Origin: Rhodoplanes sp963840055
GTDB lineage: Bacteria > Pseudomonadota > Alphaproteobacteria > Rhizobiales > Xanthobacteraceae
NCBI GenBank assembly: GCA_963840055.1
Contig: CAWIXM010000008.1
Span: 310,001 to 374,000, forward strand
Length of the DNA: 64,000 bases
Reading direction: 5' to 3'
The notes beneath the pieces were generated by a model. That model was not told the origin of the DNA. It did not search any database and was given only the letters and a program-made list of their open reading frames with translations. Position 1 is the first letter of the stretch; each line of letters opens with the position of its first letter. The translations under genes and the position numbers were made by a program. Positions 7,076 to 16,569 of this stretch are shown piece by piece.

Positions 7076-9343
7076 ATGCGCGGTGCGCTGGGCGGTCCGC
7101 GCGTGCTGTTGCGTCGGCTTCGCGAAGTTGTAGCGGAGCCGGCCAGCGCGCAGGAACGCCTCGACAGGATCGTTGTGCTGATCGCCGCGAACATGGTCGC
7201 GGAGGTGTGCTCGGTTTACGTCTTGCGCGTCGACGGCACGCTCGAGCTTTACGCCACCGAAGGGCTGAACCGCCAGGCCGTGCACCTCACCGTGATGCGC
7301 GTCGACGAAGGCTTGGTGGGCCTGGTCGCAAGCGAAGCAAGCCCGATCAATCTGTCGGACGCCCAGGCGCACCCAGCCTTCTCTTATCGGCCGGAGACGG
7401 GCGAAGAAATCTATCATTCCTTCCTCGGCGTGCCGATCCTGCGGGCCGGCAACACGCTCGGCGTGCTGGTGGTGCAGAACCGCGCGCGGCGCACCTATTC
7501 CGAGGAGGAGGTCGAAGCGCTGCAGACGACGGCGATGGTGCTCGCCGAGATGATCGCATCCGGCGAACTCCTGACGATCGCCCAGCCGGGCGCCGAGCCC
7601 GCCGTCCGCCGGCCGGTCCACGTCACCGGCGCCGCCCTCACCGATTCGATCGCGCTCGGCCATGTCGTTCTGCACGAGCCGCGCGTGGTGATCACCAATT
7701 TCATCGCCGACGATGTGCAGAAAGAGCTGCGCCGGTTGCGCGCCGCGGTGCAGACGCTCCGCGCCGAACTCGACCTGATGCTGGAGAGCGGCGAGGTCGC
7801 CGAAGGGGGCGAGCATCGCGACGTGCTCGAAGCTTATCGCATGTTCGCCCACGACCGCGGCTGGGTGCATAAGCTCGAAGAGGCGGTGCTCACCGGCCTC
7901 ACTGCGGAAGCGGCGGTCGAACGCGTGCAGTCCGACACCCGCGCCCGCATGCTGCGCCAGACCGATCCCTATTTGCGCGAAAGGCTGCACGATTTCGACG
8001 ACCTCGCCCACCGCCTACAGCGCCAGCTGCTCGGCTACGACCACGCCCCGGCGCGCGACAAGCTGCCGGAGCACGCGATCATCGTTGCGCGCTCGATGGG
8101 GCCGGCCGCGCTGCTCGATTATGACCGCAACCGGCTGCGCGGCCTCGTGCTGGAGGAGGGCGGCCCCAACTCGCATGTCACCATCGTCGCCCGTGCGCTC
8201 GGGATCGCCGGAGTCGGCGAAGTGCCCAACGCGACCGGGCTGGTCGATCCCGGCGACGCCATCATCGTCGACGGGGCCGCCGGCGACGTCCATATCCGGC
8301 CGTCCCCGGACATGGAGGCCGCTTATGTCGAGCGGGTGCGGCTGCGCGCGCGGCGGCAGCTGCAATACCTCAGCCTGCGCGACCGGCCTTGCATCACCAA
8401 GGACGGCCAGCCGATCACGCTCATGATCAACGCCGGGCTGATGGTCGATCTGCCGCATCTGGCGGAGGCCGGCGCGGCGGGGGTCGGCCTGTTCCGCACC
8501 GAGCTGCAGTTCATGGTGGCTGCCCAGTTCCCGCGCACGAGCGAACAGCTTTCGCTCTATCGCAGCGTGCTCGATGCGGCGGGCGGCAAGCCGGTGATTT
8601 TTCGCACGCTCGACATTGGCGGCGACAAGGTGCTTCCCTATATGCGTAATCTGGAGGAGGAGAATCCTGCGCTGGGCTGGCGCGCGATCCGGCTCGGCCT
8701 CGACCGCCCCGGCCTCCTGCGCAGCCAAGTCCGCGCCATGTTGCGGGCCGCGGCGGGACGTGAACTGCGCATCATGTTTCCGCTGGTCGCAGCAGTGCAG
8801 GAGTTCGACGAAGCAAAGTCGCTGGTCGAACGCGAGCTCACCCATCTGCGCCGCCACGGTCATCGGCTGCCCGACCGCGTTGAGATCGGCAGCATGGTGG
8901 AGGTGCCGTCGCTGCTCTATCAGCTCGATGAATTGCTCGAAAGGGTCGATTTCCTGTCGGTCGGGTCGAACGACCTGATCCAGTTTCTCTATGCGGCCGA
9001 CCGCAGCAATACGCGCGTCGCCAGCCGCTTTGATCCGTTGTCGGTCCCGGTGCTGCGGGCGCTGAAAATGATCGCCGACAAAGCGCACGCGCACGGCAAG
9101 CCGCTGACGCTGTGCGGGGAGATCGCCTCCAAACCGCTCGGCGCACTGGCGCTGATCGGCATCGGGTATCGCTCGCTGTCGCTTCTGCCGTCAGCGGTGG
9201 GGCTGGTCAAAGCGATGCTGCTCGAACTAGACGCCGCCAAGGCCGAGCGCCTGATCGTACCGTTGATCAAGCGTCCGCATGGCGGCGCCTCGATCCGCGC
9301 CAAGCTGACGGCCTTCGCCGAATCGGAAGGTTTACCCCTGTAA
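7076..9343 (+). CDS. ptsP: PEP-protein phosphotransferase of the nitrogen PTS (EI-Ntr, PtsP)
   Basis: A 755-residue enzyme I of the nitrogen-related phosphotransferase system, which passes phosphate from phosphoenolpyruvate to NPr. An N-terminal GAF domain (about 20-150, containing VAEVCSVYVLRVDGTLELYATE) senses small molecules such as glutamine in the known family. The EI part has the phospho-histidine motif GGPNSHVTIVARA (His near residue 366), the PEP site (GLFRTELQFM, FRTLDIGGDK) and the catalytic Cys in LTLCGEIAS (near 679). The start at ATG 7076 (AAGGA about nine bases upstream) gives the usual MRGALGGPRVLLRRLRE. The upstream TTG at 7022 is less likely. Confidence 0.95.
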   Translation: MRGALGGPRVLLRRLREVVAEPASAQERLDRIVVLIAANMVAEVCSVYVLRVDGTLELYATEGLNRQAVHLTVMRVDEGLVGLVASEASPINLSDAQAHPAFSYRPETGEEIYHSFLGVPILRAGNTLGVLVVQNRARRTYSEEEVEALQTTAMVLAEMIASGELLTIAQPGAEPAVRRPVHVTGAALTDSIALGHVVLHEPRVVITNFIADDVQKELRRLRAAVQTLRAELDLMLESGEVAEGGEHRDVLEAYRMFAHDRGWVHKLEEAVLTGLTAEAAVERVQSDTRARMLRQTDPYLRERLHDFDDLAHRLQRQLLGYDHAPARDKLPEHAIIVARSMGPAALLDYDRNRLRGLVLEEGGPNSHVTIVARALGIAGVGEVPNATGLVDPGDAIIVDGAAGDVHIRPSPDMEAAYVERVRLRARRQLQYLSLRDRPCITKDGQPITLMINAGLMVDLPHLAEAGAAGVGLFRTELQFMVAAQFPRTSEQLSLYRSVLDAAGGKPVIFRTLDIGGDKVLPYMRNLEEENPALGWRAIRLGLDRPGLLRSQVRAMLRAAAGRELRIMFPLVAAVQEFDEAKSLVERELTHLRRHGHRLPDRVEIGSMVEVPSLLYQLDELLERVDFLSVGSNDLIQFLYAADRSNTRVASRFDPLSVPVLRALKMIADKAHAHGKPLTLCGEIASKPLGALALIGIGYRSLSLLPSAVGLVKAMLLELDAAKAERLIVPLIKRPHGGASIRAKLTAFAESEGLPL

Positions 9344-9348
9344 GTCCT

Positions 9349-10422
9349 ATGTTGCCGCAAACGAAACTAGATGCACTGGTCGCGCGACACGCGGCCGTAG
9401 AGACGGACCTCTCGGGGAAGCTCGCGCCCGAGGCCTTTGTGCGGTTGTCGCGCGAGCTCGCCGAACTCACGCCCATCATCGACAAGATCAGGCGTTATCG
9501 CGACGTGGCCGCGGAAATCGCCGATCTCCAGTCGATCATCGACGACGCGACTGCCGACGCCGAGATGCGCGCCATCGCGCTCGATGAGAAGGCGGCGGCC
9601 GAGGAAAAGCGCACCGCGCTGGAAAATGATCTCCGGCTCGCCCTCGTTCCCAAGGACGCGATGGACGAGCGCAATGTGATTCTCGAAATCCGTGCCGGAA
9701 CCGGTGGGGACGAGGCGGCTCTTTTCGCCGGCGATCTGTTCCGCATGTATGAGCGTTTCGCCGCCAAGCAGGGATGGAAGACCGAGATCGTCTCCGCAAG
9801 CGAAGGCACAATGGGCGGCTACAAGGAAATCGTCGCCGAGATCCGCGGCCGCGGCGCCTTCGCGCGGTTGAAGTTCGAGTTGGGGGTCCATCGCGTGCAG
9901 CGGGTGCCCGACACGGAAGGCTCCGGGCGCATTCATACCTCGACGGCGACGGTCGCCGTGCTGCCCGAGGTGCAAGATGTCGACGTCGCGCTCGACGAAA
10001 CCGATCTGCGGATCGACACCATGCGCGCGGGCGGCGCCGGCGGGCAGCATGTCAACAAGACGGAATCCGCGGTCCGGATCACGCATATCCCCTCGGGGAT
10101 TGTCGTCGTCGTGCAGGACGAGCGCTCGCAGCACCGCAATCGCGCCAAGGCGCTCGGTATTCTGCGCGCCAAGCTTTTCGACGCGGAACGGCAGAAACGC
10201 GACGCCGAGCGCGCCGCTCAACGGCGGGGTCAGGTCGGCACTGGCGATCGCTCGGAACGCATCCGCACCTATAATTTCCCGCAAGGACGGGTGAGCGATC
10301 ATCGCATCAATCTGACGCTCTACAAGCTGCCGCAGGTGATGGAAGGGGAGGCGCTGGGCGAGTTCGTGGATGCGCTGGTGATGGAGTACAATGCGGAGCT
10401 ACTTGCGGCACAAGAGCGGTGA
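9349..10422 (+). CDS. prfA: Peptide chain release factor 1
   Basis: A 357-residue class I release factor that reads UAA and UAG and triggers peptide release. The universal GGQ loop is present as GGAGGQHVNKTESAVR (about residues 227-240), and domain 4 continues with QDERSQHRNRAKALGILRAKL and SERIRTYNFPQGRVSDHRI. The ATG lies five bases after the ptsP stop, so translation is probably coupled. The Gln of GGQ is normally methylated by PrmC, whose gene follows directly and overlaps the end of prfA. Length is typical of the family. Confidence 0.97.
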   Translation: MLPQTKLDALVARHAAVETDLSGKLAPEAFVRLSRELAELTPIIDKIRRYRDVAAEIADLQSIIDDATADAEMRAIALDEKAAAEEKRTALENDLRLALVPKDAMDERNVILEIRAGTGGDEAALFAGDLFRMYERFAAKQGWKTEIVSASEGTMGGYKEIVAEIRGRGAFARLKFELGVHRVQRVPDTEGSGRIHTSTATVAVLPEVQDVDVALDETDLRIDTMRAGGAGGQHVNKTESAVRITHIPSGIVVVVQDERSQHRNRAKALGILRAKLFDAERQKRDAERAAQRRGQVGTGDRSERIRTYNFPQGRVSDHRINLTLYKLPQVMEGEALGEFVDALVMEYNAELLAAQER

Positions 10423-11314
10423 AGGCTCGGCGGCGAGCTCGCACCGCCGCGACGTGACGACGGTCGCCGCGCTGCGCCGCGATCTCGCGCAGGCGTTCCG
10501 TGCCGCCGGGCTCGATGCGCCCGCGCTTGATGCGCGTTTGCTGATCGCTCATGCGCTCGGGCTCGATCATACCGGGCTTGCCGGCGCTGCCGACCGCCGG
10601 CTTACGCCTGCCGAAATCGCACGCATTGCGGCGCTCGCCGCGCGGCGTCTCGCTCGTGAGCCGATCGCGCGCATTCTCGGGACGAAAGAGTTCTGGGGGC
10701 TCCCGCTTGCGGTCACGCCGTCCGTTCTTGTTCCGCGCCCAGAGAGTGAAACCATCGTCGAGGCGGCGCTCGCGGCCCTCGGCGATCACGCGGCGCGCAT
10801 GCGCCTGTTGCGCATCGCCGATCTCGGCACCGGCTCGGGCGCGCTCCTGCTCGCGCTCTTGAGCGAGCTGCCGCATGCTTATGGCGTCGGCACAGACCGC
10901 GATCCATCGGCGCTTGCAACGGCGCGCGACAACGCCGAACGGCTTGGCCTCGGCGGGCGGGCCGGATTTGTCGCGGGCGACTTCGGGACGGCGCTCGCGG
11001 GCAGCTTCGATCTGGTGATCGCCAATCCGCCATATGTGCGCACCAAGGACATTGAACGCCTTGCGCCCGAGGTGCGCGACTTCGATCCCCGTTGCGCGCT
11101 TGATGGCGGGCCTGATGGGCTCACAGCGTATCGCGCAATCGCCGCGGATATCCGTCGCCTCTTGGCGTCCCACGCGCCACTGGTGGTTGAAGCAGGCGAG
11201 GGACAAGCGCACGCCATCGCCAGCCTGCTCCAACGCGTTGGACTTACCGTCGAAGCGGTCGCGCGCGATCTTACTAGAACCGCCCGCGCCGTCGTCGCGC
11301 GGCGGCTGAATTAG
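10391..11314 (+). CDS. prmC: Release factor glutamine N5-methyltransferase PrmC
   Basis: This enzyme methylates the glutamine of the GGQ motif in release factors, using S-adenosylmethionine. The catalytic motif NPPYV (IANPPYVRTKDIERL) and the SAM motif DLGTGSGALLLALL are present, with the N-terminal helical domain that recognises the release factor before them. The ATG at 10391 has GGAG five bases upstream and overlaps prfA by 32 bases. An alternative GTG at 10454 would give a 286-residue protein beginning MTTVAALRRDLAQAF, closer to the usual PrmC start, so the first 21 residues are uncertain. Its place directly after prfA fits the function. Confidence 0.94.
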   Translation: MRSYLRHKSGEGSAASSHRRDVTTVAALRRDLAQAFRAAGLDAPALDARLLIAHALGLDHTGLAGAADRRLTPAEIARIAALAARRLAREPIARILGTKEFWGLPLAVTPSVLVPRPESETIVEAALAALGDHAARMRLLRIADLGTGSGALLLALLSELPHAYGVGTDRDPSALATARDNAERLGLGGRAGFVAGDFGTALAGSFDLVIANPPYVRTKDIERLAPEVRDFDPRCALDGGPDGLTAYRAIAADIRRLLASHAPLVVEAGEGQAHAIASLLQRVGLTVEAVARDLTRTARAVVARRLN

Positions 11315-11810
11315 TCGGTAATGACCGGATGATTTCAGGGTCGGCGCCGGCAAAAAAAGTGCTTGATTATCCGAAAAGAGCGACTAGGTTCCGCTCACGG
11401 AATCGACCTGAGCGATGGGGGGTTGAACGCCGCGGACTGAGCCTCGAATAACGCTTGGCGGGGCTGGGCGGCAAAGGTAGTTACCAACGTAGTTCAGTAT
11501 CGGTTGGTATACGCCACTCAGGATCGAGATGCTTCATCGGCTTGAACGTACGTTCCCGCTTTATGGGTCGGGAGCGACGCGCAGCACGAAAGGTTGGCAG
11601 CGCCAGGGCATTGCTGCATGCGATAGCTAAATGCGAGTTGGGGCGGACGTCGACGCGGTTATGCGCGGCCTCCGCAGTTGTTTGGCTGCGCTTTGCGCGG
11701 CGGTGACGCGCCGTCGCGGATGATGCGCGCGTGTTCGCGCGCCGATGACAGGTTCCTGAGCAAGGGGCGGATCAACTGCCCTCAATGAGAGGTGGCTGAA
11801 AGCCAGAACG
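11315..11810. other. Intergenic region, no supported gene
   Basis: Nearly 500 bases between prmC and the DUF4167 gene. The longest open frame (11455-11706, 83 codons) is Arg/Ser-rich, has no ribosome site and matches nothing I know, so I do not call it. There is no clear terminator hairpin after prmC, only an A-tract near 11350. The long leader before the DUF4167 gene may hold its promoter or regulatory RNA, but I cannot define either. Confidence 0.4.
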
Positions 11811-12557
11811 ATGAGAAACGGTCAGAACAAGCGTATGCGCGGGCGTAACCGCAAAAGCCACAATCCGCTGACGCGGGTCTACGAGTTCAACGGACCGGAT
11901 GTGAAAATCCGCGGAACCGCGTCGCACATCGCCGAAAAATACATGCAGCTCGCCCGCGACGCGCAGGCCTCCGGCGACCCCGTGGCGGCGGAGAACTATT
12001 TCCAGCACGCCGAGCATTATCTCCGCGTGATCGCTGCGGCCCAGGAGCAGTTCCGGCCGAACCAGCCCTTCTTCCGGGCAGACGGCGGAACGGCGGATCC
12101 GCGCGAGGATATGTACGAAGAGGGCGAGGAAGATATCGGCACGCCGATCACGGGAGATGGCGAGCAGCCCGCATTTGGCACGCGCGATCCGCAGCCGATC
12201 CTGCCGCGCGACGCCCAATTCTATCCGCAGCGCGAACAGAACCACGGGCCGCAGCGCGAACAGAACCACGGGCGCCAACCCTCGACGGGTTCGCCGTCGC
12301 CCAATGGACAGGACGACGCCATCGACCAGCTGCCTTCCTTCGTCACCGGCGCTACGCCGGCGCCGCAACAGACGCAGGGTTACAATCCGAATGGCGGCTT
12401 TGACGGGCAGCAGGGCTCAGGCGGCGACCGCTTCCCGCTGCATCGCCGGCGGCGACGGCATCGCGGCCCACGCAGCGACGTCGCGCAGGCCGGATCAGGG
12501 GCTGCAAACGACGACGATGCGGCTCCCCAGCCCGGTTCCGGTCCGAACAGCGATTGA
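11811..12557 (+). CDS. DUF4167 domain-containing protein
   Basis: A 248-residue protein. Residues 1-80 form the DUF4167 domain, with a very basic start (MRNGQNKRMRGRNRKSHNP) and the conserved core KIRGTASHIAEKYMQLARDA and AENYFQHAEHYLR. The rest is low-complexity, rich in Gln, Pro, Gly and Asp, and probably disordered. It ends with a basic patch (HRRRRRHRGPRS) and an acidic tail. The domain is almost confined to alphaproteobacteria and often follows prmC. The basic N-terminus suggests RNA or ribosome binding, but this is inference. A perfect 24-bp tandem repeat lies within the coding region. Confidence 0.93.
   Translation: MRNGQNKRMRGRNRKSHNPLTRVYEFNGPDVKIRGTASHIAEKYMQLARDAQASGDPVAAENYFQHAEHYLRVIAAAQEQFRPNQPFFRADGGTADPREDMYEEGEEDIGTPITGDGEQPAFGTRDPQPILPRDAQFYPQREQNHGPQREQNHGRQPSTGSPSPNGQDDAIDQLPSFVTGATPAPQQTQGYNPNGGFDGQQGSGGDRFPLHRRRRRHRGPRSDVAQAGSGAANDDDAAPQPGSGPNSD
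12225..12272 (+). repeat. Two perfect tandem copies of a 24-bp unit inside the DUF4167 gene
   Basis: The 24-bp unit at 12225-12248 is repeated without change at 12249-12272 and encodes the octapeptide PQREQNHG twice. The length is a multiple of three, so the reading frame is kept. Such a repeat can expand or contract by slippage in the disordered tail. Confidence 0.95.
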
Positions 12558-12604
12558 TCATCGCACAAACTTGCGAGCGCCCGGAGCCCTTCCGGGCGGA
12601 TAGA

Positions 12605-12647
12605 GCATTTTCCGGCGAAGTGGGAACCGGTTCGCCGCAGAAAATGC
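12605..12647. repeat. REP-like palindromic element
   Basis: An imperfect palindrome with outer arms GCATTTTC (12605-12612) and GAAAATGC (12640-12647), and inner arms GGCGAA and TTCGCC. The sequence type (a GCATTTTC end, GGCGAAGTGG, ACCGGTTCGC) is a common intergenic repeat in Hyphomicrobiales genomes. It lies between two converging genes (DUF4167 and glgX) and could help end transcription from both sides, though no T-run follows. Confidence 0.7.
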
Positions 12648-12755
12648 GACCATTAAAAGATAACTAGTGCGAATTCCGATTCCATTCGAACGGACTTCAC
12701 TCTAGCGGCCAAAGCGTCGGCTTCGGCCGCGATTGAGGCGCGCGCGAGGCCGTGA

Positions 12756-14978
12756 TTAGGCCGTGCCCGATTGCGCAGGCTGGCGGCGGAAGCGCAGTAG
12801 CCTAAACAGGAGCAGCGAGCGCGGCGTCACCTCGTATTCGTCGCCGAACTTAAAGCGCCCGGCGTCTTCCTCGTCCTCGGCTTCGCTCAGATTGGTGTCG
12901 ATCAGCCGCATCCAGCCGCGGCCGGCGGCGACTTGCGGCAGCATAAATCGCACGAGGTTATCGGCGGCGTTGACGATCAGCAGCATCGTCGTGTCGCTGC
13001 CGCGCTTGCGGATGCCGGTCGCCTGCGCGCGGCCGTCGAGCAGCGCGCCCATGCATTTGGCGAACGGGTCGCTCCACTGCTCGGCGCTCATTTCCGAGCC
13101 GGACGGTTCGATCCAGGTCAAGTCGCGAACCCCGATCTCCTCGTTCCATTCGCCGGTGAAGAAGCGGGTGCGCCGGAGCACAGCATGGTTGCTGCGGAGC
13201 TCGGCCAGCCGGGCGACGAAGGCGCGCAGTTCCTCGCCTTCAGCGCCGAAATTCCAATCGACCCAGCTGGTCTCATTGTCCTGGCAATAGGCATTGTTGT
13301 TGCCGCGCTGGGTCCGGCCGAACTCGTCGCCGGCGGTAAGCATCGGCGTTCCTTGGCTCAACAAAAGCGTGCCCAGCAAGTTCTTCTTCTGCCGTCGGCG
13401 CAAGGCACGGATATCGGGGTCGTCGGTCGGCCCTTCAGCGCCATGATTCCAGCTATGATTGGAGTCGCTGCCGTCGCGATTTTCCTCGCCATTCGCCTCG
13501 TTGTGCTTGTCGTTGTAGCTGACGACGTCGTGGAGCGTGAAGCCGTCATGGGCGGTGACGAAATTCACGCTCGCCCACGGTTTACGGCCACGCCGGTTGA
13601 AGACGTCGCCCGAGGCCGTGAGGCGCTTTCCGAAATCCGCCATCTGGCCTTCGTCACCTTTCCAGAACCGCCGCATCGTATCGCGGTACTTGTCGTTCCA
13701 CTCCGCCCAGCCGGGCGGAAAGCCGCCGACCTGATAGCCGCCGGGCCCGCAATCCCAGGGCTCGGCGATCAGCTTGATCGAGGACAGCACCGGATCTTGG
13801 CGGCAGGAGTCGAGGAAGCCGCCGCCTTCATCGAAGCCGTAGGGCTCGCGCCCGAGAATGGTGCCGAGATCGAACCGGAATCCGTCGACGCGCATTTCCT
13901 CGACCCAGTAGCGGAGGCTGTCGGTCACCATTTGAAGGACGCGCTGATGCGACAGATTGAAGGTGTTGCCGGTCCCGGTGTCGTTGATGTAGTAGCGCCG
14001 CTGGTCGGGCAGCAGCCGGTAATAGGAGGCGTTGTCGATGCCTTTGAAGGAAAGCGTCGGCCCGCGTTCATTGCCCTCCGCCGTGTGGTTATAGACGACG
14101 TCGAGAATGACCTCGATCCCGGCGTCGTGCAGGCGCGCCACCATCTCCTTGAACTCGGAGAAGGCGAAGTCGGGCACGCTTGCATAGCGGCGCTCCGGCG
14201 CGAAGAAGCTGATCGTATTGTAGCCCCAGTAATTGACCAGGCTCTTATCGAGCAAATAGGGGTCATCGACGAATGTATGAATCGGCAGAAGCTCGACTGC
14301 GGTGATTCCGAGCCGGCGCAGATAGTCGACGACACTGGGGTGGCCGAGCCCGCGAAACGTGCCGCGCTCCGGCTCCGGCACGTCTGGATGCAGCTTGGTG
14401 TACCCACGCGCATGGAGCTCGTAGACGATCGTACGGTCCCATGGCACGTTCGGCGTACGGACCCGCCCCCAGGTGAAGGCAGAATCGACCACCCGGCATT
14501 TGAGCATCAAAGGCGCCGAGTCGCGATCGTCGAAGGTGCGATCATCTAAGCTCTCGAGCTTATAGCCGAACAGTTCAGGTCCAAAACGAAGCTTGCCGAC
14601 GACAGCCTTGGCGTAGGGGTCGAGCACCAGCTTGTTGGGATTGTAGCGGTGGCCGTTCTCTGGCTCGTACGGGCCATGCACCCGATAGCCGTAGATGGTG
14701 CCAGGTCGGGCGTCGGGAAGGAAGCCGTGCCAGACCTCGTCGGTGTATTCGGGCAGCTCGATGCGCTCGATCTCCTTCTCGCCCTGATCGTCGAACAGGC
14801 ACAGCTCGACCTTGGTCGCAGTGGCGGAGAAAAGGGCGAAGTTCACACCAAGCCCGGTCCAGGTCGCGCCTAAAGGGAAGGGCGATCCCTCCCGAATGCG
14901 TGGCCTCGTCGTTTCACGGCTCTGCCCCTCCGCGTCCGCGTCCGCGTCCGGCGGAACGAGTCTCACTTGCTCCATCAT
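12756..14978 (-). CDS. glgX: Glycogen debranching protein GlgX
   Basis: A 740-residue isoamylase-type GH13 enzyme that cuts alpha-1,6 branch points in glycogen, probably on limit dextrins. The N-terminal carbohydrate-binding domain (SPFPLGATWTGLGVNFALFS) is followed by the catalytic barrel with ILDVVYNHTAEGN, the nucleophile region DGFRFDLGTILGRE, the acid/base region LIAEPWDCG and the third acid in FVTAHDGFTLHD. The GlgX-specific YCQDNETSWVDWNF is present. The ATG has AGGGG seven bases upstream. It stands alone here, with no other glycogen genes visible. Length fits the family. Confidence 0.96.
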   Translation of the reverse strand: MMEQVRLVPPDADADAEGQSRETTRPRIREGSPFPLGATWTGLGVNFALFSATATKVELCLFDDQGEKEIERIELPEYTDEVWHGFLPDARPGTIYGYRVHGPYEPENGHRYNPNKLVLDPYAKAVVGKLRFGPELFGYKLESLDDRTFDDRDSAPLMLKCRVVDSAFTWGRVRTPNVPWDRTIVYELHARGYTKLHPDVPEPERGTFRGLGHPSVVDYLRRLGITAVELLPIHTFVDDPYLLDKSLVNYWGYNTISFFAPERRYASVPDFAFSEFKEMVARLHDAGIEVILDVVYNHTAEGNERGPTLSFKGIDNASYYRLLPDQRRYYINDTGTGNTFNLSHQRVLQMVTDSLRYWVEEMRVDGFRFDLGTILGREPYGFDEGGGFLDSCRQDPVLSSIKLIAEPWDCGPGGYQVGGFPPGWAEWNDKYRDTMRRFWKGDEGQMADFGKRLTASGDVFNRRGRKPWASVNFVTAHDGFTLHDVVSYNDKHNEANGEENRDGSDSNHSWNHGAEGPTDDPDIRALRRRQKKNLLGTLLLSQGTPMLTAGDEFGRTQRGNNNAYCQDNETSWVDWNFGAEGEELRAFVARLAELRSNHAVLRRTRFFTGEWNEEIGVRDLTWIEPSGSEMSAEQWSDPFAKCMGALLDGRAQATGIRKRGSDTTMLLIVNAADNLVRFMLPQVAAGRGWMRLIDTNLSEAEDEEDAGRFKFGDEYEVTPRSLLLFRLLRFRRQPAQSGTA

Positions 14979-15153
14979 GGAAAGCCCCTCAGGCCCTAAA
15001 AGTCGGTGAATTGCTCAAACTACGTTCAATACCAAACCAAAAACAAAGTTCCAATTGTGCAAGTGCAGCAAAAACCTAAAACCTTGCCGCGGCACCTTTC
15101 ATTCATTGGAGCGTTGTATTGCGACCGGCGCGTTGCCGGCTGGAGACGGTTTT

Positions 15154-16569
15154 ATGTCAGACAATGAAAGAAGCCGGGGTCAGATGCGGGTTTCGGCAGC
15201 CGACCTTCCGTCTCTTTCCGGGCTCCTCACTCTGGCGGTCGCCGTGGTTACGGTCGCAGCGCTGTACCTCGCGCACGACGTACTCGTGCCGATCACGCTT
15301 GCGGTACTGCTGAGTTTCGTACTCGCGCCGTTTGTGCGGATGCTGCGTTGGGCGGGGCTGCCGCGTCCGCCTGCTGCCTTTATTGCGGTGCTGCTGGCCC
15401 TGGCGGTGATTCTGGCGGTCGGCGGCGTCATCGGCGCCCAGATCGCAAGCTTTGCCGACGACCTGCCACGTTATGAAGCGACCATTCGTGAGAAGGTAGA
15501 TACGGTCCGCCAAGTCACGATCGGCCGCATAACCCGGTTTTTGGCGCGCATCGATGATTTGCGCAAGGGCGACACGGGCGCTGCTGCGCCGCCGCAGGCT
15601 CGCGCTCACGCGGGACCAAACCAATCGCCGGAGGCGACTACTCCGGCGGAACCCGACGAAAGTGCAGCAAGCGCCGCCGAAAGCGCTACGTCGTCCAAGA
15701 CGTCTTCGGTGGGGATGCTGGAGAGATTTCTCTCGCCAGTTCTCAGTCCGATCGCCACCCTCGGCATCGTGCTGGTGATCGCGCTCTTTATCCTCGTGCA
15801 GCAGGATGATCTGCGCGACCGGTTCATCCGCCTGGTCGGTGCGCGCGATTTGCATCGCACAACGGTGGCTTTGGACGAGGCGGTCAGGCGGCTGAGCAAG
15901 TATTTCCTGGCCCAGGTTGCCCTCAATTCCGCCTTCGGCGTGGTCATTGCGGTTGGTCTCTATTTCATCGGCCTGCCGAGTCCCGTTCTATGGGGGGTGG
16001 TCGCCGGGCTATGCCGCTTCATTCCCTATATCGGCGCGTGGATTGCCGCTGCGCTGCCGCTGATCCTCGCGGCCGCCGTCGATCCGAGTTGGTCGATGGC
16101 CGCCTGGACGCTTGGTCTTTTCGTGATCGCCGAGCCGATCATGGGACAATTCATTGAGCCGCTCGTCTATGGGCGCTCGACCGGGCTCACCCCGGTGTCC
16201 GTGGTTGTCGCCACAATCTTCTGGACGTGGCTGTGGGGTCCGATTGGGCTAATCCTCGCCACGCCGCTTACACTTTGCTTGGTCGTCCTCGGACGGCACG
16301 TCGATCGGCTGGAATTCCTCGACGTGCTACTGGGTGACCGCCCGGCGCTCAGTCCGATCGAGAGCTTCTATCAACGCATGCTCGCCGGCGATCCCGACGA
16401 AGTGCAAGACCAAGCCGAGCTGCTGCTGCGGACGCGGGCGCTCTCGGCCTATTACGACGATATAGCACTGAGAGGTCTCAAGCTTGCGGCGGAGGACGCG
16501 GCACGTGAAGCGATCAGTATGAACTCAGCTCCTGAGCATCCGCAATTCGGTGCAAGAGCTGGTCGATGA
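15154..16569 (+). CDS. AI-2E/PerM family transporter, membrane part (frame broken near 16520)
   Basis: A 471-residue frame with the membrane domain of the PerM/AI-2E exporter family: paired hydrophobic segments near the N-terminus (LLTLAVAVVTVAALYLAHDVLVPITLAVLL), a Pro/Ala/Glu-rich loop and a C-terminal block of segments with the family motif PSPVLWGVVAGLCRFIPYIG and GPIGLILATPLTLCLVVLGRHV. The ATG at 15154 has GGAGA upstream. Family homology runs through YYDDIALRGLKLAAEDAAREAIS and then stops. The next family residues (QLLSIRNSVQELVDELDEHDD) lie one frame over, so the last about 15 residues here are spurious. Transported substrates of these proteins are mostly unproven. Confidence 0.88.
   Translation: MSDNERSRGQMRVSAADLPSLSGLLTLAVAVVTVAALYLAHDVLVPITLAVLLSFVLAPFVRMLRWAGLPRPPAAFIAVLLALAVILAVGGVIGAQIASFADDLPRYEATIREKVDTVRQVTIGRITRFLARIDDLRKGDTGAAAPPQARAHAGPNQSPEATTPAEPDESAASAAESATSSKTSSVGMLERFLSPVLSPIATLGIVLVIALFILVQQDDLRDRFIRLVGARDLHRTTVALDEAVRRLSKYFLAQVALNSAFGVVIAVGLYFIGLPSPVLWGVVAGLCRFIPYIGAWIAAALPLILAAAVDPSWSMAAWTLGLFVIAEPIMGQFIEPLVYGRSTGLTPVSVVVATIFWTWLWGPIGLILATPLTLCLVVLGRHVDRLEFLDVLLGDRPALSPIESFYQRMLAGDPDEVQDQAELLLRTRALSAYYDDIALRGLKLAAEDAAREAISMNSAPEHPQFGARAGR

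Noticed and set aside
11455..11706. 83-codon ORF after prmC
   Set aside because: No ribosome site, unlike any family, and atypical codon use.
12933..14549. 538-codon frame on the plus strand
   Set aside because: It is the mirror of glgX codons in a GC-rich genome. The glgX protein has all catalytic motifs, while this frame has none.
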